Part shown: positions 33,401-46,612 of the stretch, one piece after another | Numbering within the stretch: the stretch's first letter is position 1 | Layout: every line of letters starts with the position of its first letter | NCBI RefSeq assembly: GCF_048128805.1 | Contig: NC_136002.1 | Location: 26,246,602 to 26,310,601, forward strand | Direction of reading: 5' to 3' | From: Centroberyx gerrardi | Lineage: Eukaryota > Chordata > Actinopteri > Beryciformes > Berycidae | DNA length: 64,000 nucleotides | The notes under the pieces: model-generated | What the model saw: only the letters and a program-made list of their open reading frames with translations | Told to the model about the DNA's origin: nothing | Databases searched by the model: none | Made by a program: the position numbers and the translations under genes

Positions 33401-36400
33401 CTGTGGGAAAAGCAAAGTGCCATTCACCGCTCCTAGCAGAGTTATTCATAGCGCTCCCCTCCGCTCCACTCAGGGGGGCTATCACACATTGTCTCTCTGG
33501 AGCTAGCCTACTTATGAGCCGGGGCGAGGAGCTGAGGAGGAGGCTTATGTGGTCGAGATGACATTGTGAGTGATAATTCTGCGGTGGGCCTTGTGTTTTT
33601 TTTTTTTTGTCGTGTTGTTTCTTCTCTGATGGCCATTTAATGAAAAAAGAATTTCAGTCTGATAAATGATTATGCATTTAAATCCTTGGTTTTCTCCATT
33701 CATTCAAAACTCAACAATACATTTTTTTCGGTGTGCTAGAAGTATCAGTTGGAATGGATAAACATTTTTTTTCTAGTATAAAATCATAAATTTCCTTGTA
33801 AATATAGTTGGGTTTCCCATGTTCAAACATGCTCAAGCCTTTCTTTGTTCTCCCTCGACCGAGGTGACAGGACTGATTGGAAATATGAGAATATGTAAAT
33901 TGCTTGGTAGACCTCATTCAAAAGACATCAGCCTTGCAAATTGACACTAGACATTTTGACAAAAGCACTCAGACAAAATAACCTCAGACTTCGACTCTAT
34001 GAACCTTCAAGAGAGTGTTCCATGGTTTGTGGGAGTCTTGGTCGAATCCTTGCTGAGTGTTGAGTCGTATTTGGACTCAAGTGTGTGGTTTTGTGCTGTA
34101 AGAGAGACGCGACTGGGATCAGAACGACATAACTTGAGGCACTGGGGCGCACGGACCATCTCGTGCTTTCTTTGTAGGTGCAAATGACTCTTTCAAACAC
34201 TTTGAAAGATGAGTCATGATTTGCTTTGAATTGAATCTTTCTGAAGTTACCGAAACGCCTCTATCCATGCGACCGTCCCCTCACCGAGAAGAGCAGACGC
34301 CGTTAAAGTGGACCGGCTGAAAGGATGTCAAGTTTTCATTAAGCTATGATTACGGCTGTCTGGTTTATAATCGGTTTTGAGGCCTAGCTAGTTTCGCAGC
34401 GCTCCTGATCCACAACAGTTAGTCGTGTCTGAAGTGAGTCATGACAACCTCCACACTTCTCAGCCCGTCTGTGGCAGTGTGAATTTCGAGGACAGTTGTG
34501 CCAGGTGGGACCAGCTTGGAGGAGCTCTCCAAGTGGACTGGACACTGGCCCCGGCCCAGAGGATGGCATCCAACAGGAAGGGGAACAGATGGCACAAATT
34601 ATGTATCACCCAAACCTCTTTGCAGCACTGATTATTTACTTCCAATATATCCCTTTTCCCTAGCAGACTGCGCTAACTGCAGTTTTTAAAATTCAGCTAG
34701 ATTCAGCTCTGAGTGCATCAGTCACCCATGCTGGCCAGGTTTTCCCTTGATTTCATTTGGTGGCATGTTATTAACACGGTTTACTCTGCAAAGTATTACA
34801 AACACAGTCTCAGGCCATGGCGCACACACAAAACACACAAACGCACATGCATGCGCACGCTTACACGGCATAATATATACAGTATACATGCATACTCACA
34901 AACCTGCCAAAGACCGGTTCTTTCTTGTACTTCTCTACTATATGAACGTCACCTCAGGATAAATATTTGATTTCAGCCAGTGGAGCTGGACGGCAGGTGC
35001 TCTTTGATGTCAGCATCGGGATCAATTCGGTCGTAGGTTCTCTCTGTACGCTATGCTCTCTTGACCTGACATTCCTTAGCCTACGCTGGTAAACACTCCC
35101 ATGGATCTCAAAACAAACAGCGCCGGAGCAGACAAACATGTAGGTCCGAGCAGATTGTACAGCAAGCGACACGCAGGTCGTTACCATGTAAATGCACCCC
35201 TTGACTCCAATCCCTCTTAGTATTACAGTAAACACTGGCGGTATGGAGAGGAGATGCTTATGTAGGTGGTGTAGCAGAGGTTTACTGTATGTGTACTTGT
35301 AGATTACCTGTTCCAATTTGTCCTTATAGCCGAAACATTCGAAGAGACTCGAGTTGTTTGCATTGAGTGCACATTATGAAGTGTCCGACTGAGTCACTGG
35401 AGTGGCTGACAGGCTTCAAGCGCTCTGCTTTGCTTTTTTTTTCTCTGGGTTTGAATGTGTGCTAGTAGGGCAGGGTACTGGGATAGAACAGCAGTCCTCC
35501 TGTGTCTCTCGGATCGACACCCCCACCCCCCCCCCCCTCCACCCCTCACCCCCTCACCCCCTCGAGGCAGCCAGGGAGTCCAACCTTGGCACTGCCCCAA
35601 GACATGAGGGGCAGCTGTGTTTCTCAGGCAAAGAGAGCTGGAGAAGCACTCCTCACCCTCCTCCCCATTTCCTGCCTGCGCCGCCTGCCTCTCCATTCCT
35701 GGTTTTCTGCCTCTGCAAGGAGCGGGCCACACTTGAAGGGTTACAATCTGCCCCCCCCCCCCCCTGTCAAATCCCTAAGGAGCAAACCGTTTACTGTCTT
35801 CAGAGAAAAAGAGAGAGAGAAAGAGAGAGGGAGAGCAACAATAGCAGCAGAGACCCAGAACGCTCCAAGTTCAGACTGGGTGACACTTATTAAGAGTTGC
35901 ATAACGAGACATTTACCGGAATCAGGGAGCCGCAGGCCAAAGTCTGGTGCCACTGGTTAGTCAGCGGAACTGTGAGGCACTGTGTTAGAGATATGTGGGA
36001 CGCTAGTCTCCTGTGTGTGCACATAACCTGGGCCTCATAATTAAAGCCCTGCTGCTGGCAGATGTACAGACACGATGGCAGACAGACAGGCCGACACAGG
36101 GTGCATTCCAGCACAGGCCTTTATATCTTTTTTATTGTGGCATGATATTCTTCCTTTCCTTCTCCCCGGTTGATTTTAATCCAGTATCTTCTTACAACCC
36201 CCCCCCCCCACACACACACCTCCCTTTTCATATCACTTAGTGCTTTTTGATGTGCTGAATCACCATTCCTGGCACACCACAGGTAGCAGTCTTAAAAAGC
36301 AGCTGTGTGTATTGAAGAAGGCTACTTATTGCTCTTTCTATGTAAGACACCAGGGTAGATATACCTGTTCCAGCATAAATAACATGCTATGCTGTGGGTG

Positions 36401-38435
36401 AAAAATATTGTCATGTTCAATGTGATGTAACTATGAATATCCAGATAGATTTGATTGGGCAATAGTGTAAAACCAGTAGCCCAACAGATTATTTCACAAC
36501 CCCTTGTTTTCCCTCTGTCCCGCTCATCTCCACATTTGTTTACCTCTCAGCCCCGTAGTGACTGAGGGAGGCTGGCGCTAGTATACTCTTTCTTTCTCTT
36601 TCTCTCTTTATCTGTACTGTCTCTCTCTCTCTCTCTCTCTCCAATACCAATCACTGGCACAAACCTCAACAGATTGGAATAAAAAAAAAAAAAAAAGGAA
36701 TAAGTGCAAATAAAGCAGGCCAATGTGGTGTGGGGATACCGAATGGTGTGTGAATGCGGTACACGTGTGTTATGTTTATTTGGTGGCTGCAGCCATTCCA
36801 TTGCTATGAACTCACATCCCTTAATCTAACCTCAAGCAAGTATCGACATATGATTCCATGTGCCGTTCCACAGTAGACCCTTGACGGCATGTCCAAAATG
36901 CCGTGGGAGGAAGCCAATGCTCAGCAGATAGGGGCTGTGAGCCGCATATCACCCAGGGGCTTGTGCCTGACTTGTGTGTGTGTGTGTGTGTGTGTGTGTG
37001 TCTGTCTAGCTTTCTGTCTGGTTGTCTGACTGTGTCTTAGAGGCTTAGAGGTTGTAGTTCTGTCGAAAAAAAGTTGAGACCGCGAGATTCTGCTGGGTCA
37101 CTGTTGTATTCGGCAGCCGGGCTGTACAGCAGAGACGATGACTTTTGCTTTTGCTTTCCTTAAATGTCCTGAAACCATGCTGAGCCTCTTTAACATGTGA
37201 ATCTTATGTAAGTTATAATGTAAGCTTATGTAAGTTTAGGTTTAAAGGGGCAATAACTAAGACTTTTACTGCCCCATAGCACAAAATTGACTGTAACATA
37301 TCTGCTGATAGGCTTGTTGATAAATACCAATGACTCAGCGATTCTCACTACGGTGCCATGTAGTGAGTGTAGTGAGAGAACGACGAAGCAGTATTATTAT
37401 TACAGTATTTTGCATTGTGACATTTTACGTCTTCACTGTTATCGGCTATCTAGCTGGCTTACTCATTTTTATTGTCAAAATTTGGCTTTGTTGTTTGTGT
37501 CCATTACAAGCCACTGTAACTCAAGGGGAGGGAACGAGTGGAGGGTCTGTGCCAGAGACCTGTCAATTTTGCGGTTTTTCCTAGAGGTCAACAGAGGTCT
37601 TACTTAATGCCCCTTTAATTTAGTTAATTCAAAAATGTCTTAGATACTGGCATCACAGTACGCTGGAATGGATTCCTTCCAGCCTGAGTTTTGATTTGTC
37701 AGTTTGTTTTCTGGCCATAGACCAGGGGACAGATCATCACATCCTCGTGATTCAGTTTACCATCCCCAGCCTAGAGATTTTAAGTGATATAAACCAAAAA
37801 AAAAAAAAATAGAGTAGAGTTTTCTTTTAAGAGGGCAAAGGTACATACCCATACAGGCTACTTTCCTTTCTTTTTTTTTCACATTTCATTTAGTAGAGCA
37901 GAAAAAATTGAGCGCTGCTGACATCCAGGGCCACAGCCAGGTAAATAATCATTTAGAGGTAGTCAGGCTGGGGTGAGTCACAATGTTGTTGTGTTTTCCT
38001 GAGTACGGGCTTGGTAGTAGCGTGACTAGACCACGTGACAGCCTCTTTTGGTGTTGGGTATGCCCAGGCAGGGGCTCTGCTCAGTGCGGTGTGTGATACA
38101 GAATAATGCTGTTGCTCTGTGGTATCACCTATCACATTGATTCTGACAATGGGTTTCTATGGACACTTGCCATCACAAACCAATTGCCCTCCGGGGACAA
38201 ATAAAGTTGAAAGTTGAACTTCTCGTCAGTCTAATCACAGGGAAAAAACACAGGAAAAATCACGGATGACCTCAGTTGTGAACATAACGGTGTTTTTCTG
38301 GTGTGAGAAGAGGAAGTGTTATTATATGGATTTTGTATTCTTTCTCCATATGAACGAGAAGTGAAATCCCTCGACACTTCTTGCACGTGGAAAATGAGGT
38401 GTCCCATCTAATTTTCATTACTAACAATAACAGAA

Positions 38436-38476
<41 letters not shown>

Positions 38477-41400
38477 GACTGCAGACACACACCCAGGGTG
38501 CTGCGTGGAGCAACAGTTTTACGGGACCGCTCTCTGCAGAGGGCCCCAAACCGCAGGCATTACCCAGACCCACATTGTTGTGCAACTCCCGCCCTAAAGC
38601 GATTATGCACGGTGCCTGTCAGACTGGCCCGGCATTATGACACAATCACACATGCATTCGGCCCCCTATCACACACATGCACACTCGCTCAAGACCCTGT
38701 GCTTGACTGACACGGGGTGCAAATTCAAACGCGCACTTCAATCAGCGGCGCGATTTATGGCCCTGCGTCAGGCGACAGGATCTCCACTTCAGTCGTCACG
38801 GGACCGAATAGCTTGTGCGAGGTAAAAGTGTGACTGAACCGCCCCTCAGGAGTGTACACTTTAGGTTTACACTGGTGTTGCAACATTGCAAATATCTTCA
38901 TTGTCCGGCGTCGTATAGCGTGGTTCAGTGCGGATGCTGTGTTTACGAAAGAAACGCCTCACACGGGCAGTAGGGGAGGTTACCAGCAGTTAGGTTTCAC
39001 TTGAGATTGACTACAGATCAGTTGTTGTAAGTGCAAAATCTAATTCTGGAAACAATTTCCAACGCAGTTGTTCTCCAAAGACTGATATCATCATTTTCAG
39101 TGACAGATAGCTGAGACAGACAGAAATGAAAGTCTCTGGAGAGTCTTTACTGTCTGCAAGATTGTTCAATTCAACATTTCTGACAAGGCAGTGGATTGAA
39201 CTGATGTACTGTTGGGGGGAGCGGGGGCTTGCTGTGTGGCATCTCCGGGGTAAACGGGGGGCCATCTGTTTGGTCCAGTTTGACTCCCCATTCAGGGGTT
39301 CTCCTGGTGAATTCCTGGGATACAGCAGTGCCAGTCAGGCAGATTAAACGTGTCACTGCATGTGAACTCATTTTTCTCTCAATGAATCATTCATGTCATG
39401 TAGATCTCTGGTTGAAGCAACCGGCGGGAAAGGTACAGAGGCGGGGGAAAATTCATTGTTATTGATATATTCACTATATTTTTGTGTGTGTGACATTATT
39501 TTTTGTCACTATTTAAAAAAAGTATCACTTGGCATTCTATTTCATTTAATGTTCATGTTTAAAGTTTATTACACTGGCTTTTACCCAGGATTGAGAAATA
39601 TGAGAAGAGTTGGGATACAACCATATTAAAATGAATACTTTGTTCTCAGTTCTCTGCACTGTCTCTTCTATCATAGTGTCCATTCTGGTATCATGGTATA
39701 CAGTGGTAGCCATTGTATTGTGTGATACAATGCATTTATGCATCTATTCTCCACTATCCACCCTGCATTAGCACCGCAACTGCCACTGCAGCATGTTTTT
39801 CTGCCAAATATTGTAAAGTGGAGTTTATATCATCTGTCTCATATAACGGTCTTCTGATGGCAAAAAAGAAGAAATAGATTCTAGATTATTTCTCTGGTGA
39901 AAAGTGAGTAGTGCACTGTTACATAAAGCAAATGCAATAAAAAAAAGTGGGATATCTGCCAGTACTACATCTGTATAGTACATTAGTTGAGATATTTTGT
40001 ATGTGGCTATGTGTATTTGACTGCAGGAATTGCATAAATTATCTCTTCTATTCTAGCCTTCTATTACCTATCCCCCCCTCCTCCTCCTCCTCCTCCTCCT
40101 CTTCCTCCTCTTCCTTTTGAGACAGAGAAGATGCAAATTTCAGCCCAGGGCTGACAGGAAGTGGGTGCTTTGAAATCAGTAAGAGGTATGTGGCACCGTG
40201 GTAATGATGTCACCAGGAGCGGAAGTAACACCGCGTGTGACGGCAGCTTCTGTGGCTTCTTCCTCTTCCAGCACTTCCTCCCCTTTTTCATCCTTCCTCT
40301 TTGCTCCGCTCGCTGCTTCCATACTTTGAATGATTATCCATGGCGATATTTTTCAAAGTTCACGTTACATGCTATGGTTTTAGATATGATTATTTATCTT
40401 TTTTTTCACATTTTATCTCTAAAGGGGAGAACCTGAAATGACCAAATGAAAGAAATTATTACAAGAGAGCATTCATTTACAGAGTACAGAGTGAGTGACA
40501 TACAGAGCTAAGAAATAGCCTATCTATACTGTTTTTGAACTCTATGTTTGAGCCTAAACTTACTGTATCTTAACAATAGCCTATATAATAATATCACTTG
40601 GATCTCAGTATCGATTTAAGTTTAGACGGGCCCAAGAACACATACCCTGAATACCTCTAATGAAGCCCTAGTATTCAGTTAAATCGAGCCAAAGCAAGCT
40701 TTAGAACAAGGGTTTGCTCACCCATGCCCAAATGCTATCCTGACCTGTAATAGTGCCAGCTTGGTAACAGACCCTCTGACTGGGATGGTGTGCCCAGGTC
40801 TTGGTGCCCTGAGTAATTATAGCCTCCTAAAATGTCACATTTGTCATCTACTCTCCCTCACAACAATGCGAGCCCTGAGTCACCCTGACCCTACGGCTTT
40901 TTTAATATTAATAGGAGTAGATTTTGTGTTGGAAAATGTCCTTGTAGGTGCTCATACGGATGCCGTTGCCAGTTTCTTTTGCCATGACTACTGTGATTGC
41001 TGACTTTTTCAGACAATAACACAGTGTATCACAATGCTGCTACACTCAGTGTAACAGCAGCAAGGCCAGAAAAGCAAGGTTGCTGGTGTCAAAAGCCAAC
41101 CATAGCACACACTGTACAGAAGTGTAAAGGGTTAAAGTTATGGTTTTAGTTCATTATTTTTTATGTTTAACAATCTTACCATATTGTAGCACTAATAGCA
41201 CATTTTCAGCAAATTTTGGTTAATGCTACGACTATTCAGTTTACAGGAATACTTTTGGCTAAGATAATCATGAAAAGTGGTACCAGTCCATGCCTAGCCA
41301 CCAATTTATGTTAGAACACTCCTTCCGTTGAATAGAGTACTCTTCTCTCTCTCTATCGCTCTCTCCATCTTTCTGGGAGATTAGTGTATATTTAGTTTGC

Positions 41401-44400
41401 GATGTGTCACATCTTCCTGTCATTTCCTTTTCATAATGAGCCCATCGGCAACAAAAACTTTGCAGTAAAAGGTCTATAATGGCTCCGATACCTCACGTAA
41501 GGTTTCTCTCGGGTCTCCTTTCTCTGAAAAGAGTTTTATGTGGAAGGGCATGAGTCACACTACAAATGACAAACAGGTAAGTGCATTACATCCTAACGTA
41601 CAGACACACCTGCTCCATGGAGGTTGTGCCAATTTAAGGAGAGAGACAGGGATTATCAGCAAGTGTTAAAAATCAAACACTCTTCTTACTGTCTTTTCTT
41701 AAATTCTTCAACCAAAGACACGTATGAACTATTCACACATGTTGTACACTACTGGAAAATTCACTCCACAAAGTAAAGAAGGTTAAAGAGAGTAAACAGA
41801 TTTTTCCTTTCAAAGAATGAACTCACGGTAAATTACGAATTTAGACTTCGGCCATGATATTATGTGTCTCGGTTCCTCTGGTTCAATCTGTGTGCGCTTC
41901 CACTATCTTTAAAGTGGTAATCTGCAGTATTCTTGTTTGTTTGATTTTGGTGACATCTTTGGTGCTCAGCACTCATTGCTGTGGTGTTTCTGCACTGCAC
42001 TTCCCAGAGATCGCCTGTCAATCAAACAGTGTGTCCAGTACTGTGACGTCTTTTCCTTGGATTTTCTGTTGATAAAGTTTGAGTTTGTTCTTTGTATGTT
42101 CAGCCATGGTGGCTATCGCTGCTAATACTAAGTAACCAGATCTTTCCATTGTTGCTGCTGCTGGAAACCAATTGAGAATTTTTCCAGGAAAGACCTACCA
42201 GACACTGATTGTTTACAGCAAATGTAACTGGATCTAGTTTAAATCACTATTGTGTTGTGTCAATTGGCAATAGAGAATAGCAAAACGGAAATGTATTTAT
42301 ATGAAAATGTCATTACTTTAAGTACTGTTCATAGGCCTACCTTGAGGTAGTGCTGAGGTGGGTCTAAAGTGAATACTATAGTGTAGTGTACTATACCATA
42401 CAATACTACACTGTAGATACTACCCACACACCCTTCTGCTTTACCAATAAAGAAGCACTCATAAAGCAATAGGGAGTTAAATATTTTTACTTACTACCAT
42501 CATTATTTATGCAGCCCTTTTAAAAAAGAGTGTTACTAAGTGCTTTACACTTACTGTAATAAAACAACATAGAAATCATAAGTACATTTTAAAGAAATTG
42601 TCCACCAATTATTAACCCTATCCACTCTGAACCTGAATGGTGTTTTTTTGGAGGGACCAGAATTCAACATCCACCAGTAGTAAAAACAGCTCCGGGATAT
42701 CCCCATGTTTGCCAGGTTGAACTGGGGTAACAAGTCTATGTATATGCCCCCCCCCCCCACCACCACCACCACCACCCCCCACCCCACCAGGCAGGCCTAT
42801 GGCCCCACTCACCACACAGTCACCCAGCAGTGGTCCACACACTGCAGCTTTATCCAGGCCATGAGTGTGTAGACACTGGCCCAGCCCAGCCGCTCTGCTG
42901 ATCATAGGCGAAAATATCCCCGCTCCACAGACACCGCTCTGTGCATTTACAGACTCACATTGTGTTGCACATAGCAACACATGCACATATTTTACCATGG
43001 TAAGCTTAGCCAGCACAACCCGGCCCCTGTCTGTGCACAGGAGTTGCGTGGTGCTTAACTTAAGTCTGTGACAAGAAGTTAGTGAGCACAAGAGTGAGCT
43101 CAACACGTAAACACTGTGCTGTAATTGCTGTTACATGTTACTGCCCCATTATCTCAAAAGTAGCAGCCACTGTAGTCAACATAGCACAGTCAGGAAGGCT
43201 GATGACATGTAATTTTGATCAGTCACTCACTCATTCTCACCATGCGTTTACAGTGCAAGCAGCCTGGCTCATGGGCCGCTCTGTAGAGGGCTTCAGATGG
43301 CGCCACACACCCTCCGGCGGCCATATTGGAGGTCCACATCTCTTGAGCGACAGTGGCTGAGAACAGCTGAATGCGTTTCTGAACGTACACGTTGGCCGTC
43401 TCAAAAGAACTGAAAAGATGGTTAATTTCTGTGCTGTTCTAGCTTAGCTAGCAAACAGCAGTTTGTTTAGCTTAACTCGGACAGTTTCGGAGTAGAGACT
43501 AGAACCAGATGGCTTAAGACAAGACAGTCTTTTTCAAGTATCTCTCTATATAGCCCAGGTGTTATATATTTAGTTATTTGCGTACAGCCATATCTCCACT
43601 TGATCTCCATGATGGCCAGATGTGGTTGCCAGAGATTTGTGAGTTTTGTGACACAACTGCAAGACCTCATTCTGACCGATTGTGAGCGGTGCAAGAGGCT
43701 CCGATTGCATCTATTCATCTGCAGCTTTCTGAACAGGCAAATCATGTATTTTTTGCTGCTTCAGTATTGCCTTTCATAACATTACATGTTTTCATGAGTT
43801 GACATAGCTAGCTAGCAAGTGCTAATTAGATAGCATTGTTAAAAAAATCAACAAAATTACTTGCTTACCATTGATGTCAATGTTTTTGAAACGTTGAACA
43901 GAGAACTGGGAAGCTTTGCATGGTTGTAATCAACTTCTCAACCATTTTGCACTTGCCAGGCGGAACTATTGTTCATGAATCAAAATTGCATTGACAGGGA
44001 AACAAGGAAACGTGGAAACCTGATGGCTGCGGCCAACTTTTTTCGGGCAACAAGCTTGTTGACCATCACACATAGGCCGAGTTTCCCTGGTTGTTTAGCT
44101 CTATAGGAAATGAATCGACTTCCAGTGAATTGTTGATCATATTACTCACAGTGCGAACGTGCGGCTGCTAACTCTCACTCACTCACTCACTCACTCACTC
44201 ACTCACTCACTCTCTCACTCACTCACTCTCTCTCGCTCACTCGCTCACTCACTCAGCCATGTTTTGTTTTGGAGGGATTAGTGCGAATGTCAGAGCTGGC
44301 TGAACCAGATGGAAATGGCAGATAATTTACATACCTGCCAACACTCCCAATTTTCGCGGGAGTCTCCCTATTTTTAACCCTTTCTCCCGCTCTCCCGCTG

Positions 44401-46578
44401 TGCTCCCGATTGGTAATTTCTCCCGTTAATCTCCAGATTTCATAGTGATACAAATCAAATGGGTGTTTCTCAGTTTCTGTGTGGGATATGTGTCGTGGTA
44501 CCTGGCAACCCAACCCAGAGGCAGAGGTGAGCATGCGCAAACGAGCCTGCCTGACGCGCGTCACCCGTCACTGCGCTCGCTCAAGCCCTCCGCTCCGCTC
44601 AGTTTGTCGCTGAAAATGGATGAAACAGGTCCCCAGAAGAAGAAATACGCTTCCAAATTTCAGTCCACTTGGTGCGAGACCTGCCCCTTTCTAACCGCTA
44701 GCCACATCAGCAAACTTGTAGATGTACTAGCTATTTACTAGCTATTTTGTATAAACCAAGTGACATAATCTAGAAATATCAACACTGACTGAACGCTTGC
44801 TTATCTGGTATAGAAACAGATTTTTTCTTAGACAATAGACAATGTATATCCATTAGTAAGAAAATCTCCCTCCCTTTCACAGCCGAATGTTGGCAGGTAT
44901 GAATTTATCATTCTCTCGCCACATTGTCTTGGTTTAGTACCATAATGGGGGCAAATCTTGAGTGGGGAATTGTTTCTAAGATATACAGTAGAGCTTTATC
45001 CGCCAATGTAATTCCACCGAAAAAACCTACCTGGACGAGGGCCCCCTCTTTCCTTTTTCCTCTTGTTTTTGCTCAGTCAGACTACAGAGTTTTGATTAGG
45101 AAGTAGTGGCTCTTGAACCCACTGTGTCTTCAGCTATAGTCCCCTGCATTGCACCTACCGGGGCCTCATTCTCCAGTGTTTTGCATAGAAACCAGAGGCA
45201 TCAGTGGGATCAGTATCAGGACTAGCCAGCTCTTCCTGTGCGGATACAATGGAGCAGGAAGTTTGCTAATAGCCCCTCCACTCCGCCACTCTTCTCACAC
45301 TATCATACAGCAACGAAAGGTCCTGCAGTGTCAGAGGGTATTCTCCTGCACACACACTCACACATACACACACACAAACACACACACACACACTGACTAT
45401 ATATCATTTGTCCACAGTGTGTGTGAGACCGATCAATCTTACCAATCAAGACTCTTCCAAGTTCAATTGTGCGTGCGTGTGTGTGTGTGAGTGTGAGTGT
45501 GTGTGTGTGTGCGTGTGTGAAGGCAGTGGGTGGGAGGGGAGCTTGTTGGTTGCACTGCTCCGCTCAGATTCCTTTGCAGAGGATTGTGAAAAGGAGATCC
45601 TGCCAAGAGGGCGTCAGTAAATACATTTGCAGACAGATTTGCCTCTGCATGACTTGCGTTTCTGACGTCGCTCCGCCGATACACGGCTCCATCTGTACTT
45701 TACAGTACTCGTATAATTCGGCGTTTGACGGTGACGATGATTTTTGAAGAGGTGCTTTCCTGGAAGTCACAGAACGCTGCTCCTACTCATATAACTCTCA
45801 AGTGAATTTAGGAGCTCCACACTGAGCGCTCTGTGTCCGAGCCTCTTCTCTCCCTCTCTTTCCCAAATTGAATTATTGGAAGTTGACGTCAGCTGGTGAG
45901 AAAGGGACCCTTTTTGCTGCAACACGAGTGTGCGATCAGCTGTGGCCAGTAGTGTACGTGCATGATGTCCCGGAGGAGAAACTGAAAAGGACAAGGGAGG
46001 AATAGAGGATAAGGAAGGGGGGAGGGGCGGAGGGAGGGAGAGGGCAGAGACAACCTATTTCTGGCTTGTGCCGTATCCTAGGGTCAGATTCCATTTTTAA
46101 TCTGAGACCTTTTTAAAAACAGAAATTATGGCAAAACAGATTTCTATTTATGTCGCTCTTAACAGTGACGCGTCTATGCTTTCACAACCGGCTAAGCCTT
46201 AGGCAATGCGCTGTATGTTTGGGGCTTCGCAACTTTAATGACAACAATCATTTCCTTCTCTCTGGACTATTTTAATGAAACCCGAGGGTGTAAATAATTA
46301 AAAAAAAAAAAAAGGACTAAGGCTTTATATTGCCTGTGCACTGCTTTATTTCCACTGCCTTTTATGATCATTGCTGTATTGACTTTGGTAAATAGGTCAG
46401 TGATTATCGCTGGACAGTTCAATATTGGTGCTGATGATAACCTATCAAACTACAAACATATGAAGTCATCACAGGCTATTCAGAATGCAACTTGTGGATG
46501 TGGTAATGTGAATGTGTATCGCTCATGTATTTGTGCTTGTGCGTGTGTCAGTGTGTGTGTCTGTGTCTGTGTGTGTGT

Positions 46579-46612
<34 letters not shown>

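Noticed and set aside
35402..35960. Pro-rich overlapping ORFs on +
   Set aside because: Arise from C-rich homopolymers; two frames equally open, which argues against coding.
37287..37607. 106-aa ORF on +
   Set aside because: Falls wholly inside a TTAA-flanked miniature element.
41912..42322. Possible TTAA-flanked miniature element
   Set aside because: One end (ttaaagtggtaatctgcag) looks element-like but the opposite end is too diverged to pair confidently.
42618..43106. 162-aa ORF on -
   Set aside because: Contains a poly-Gly stretch from a C/CCA run; no recognisable family.
44174..44255. CRISPR-like short regular repeats
   Set aside because: Simple CTCA microsatellite with no unique spacers, in a vertebrate genome.
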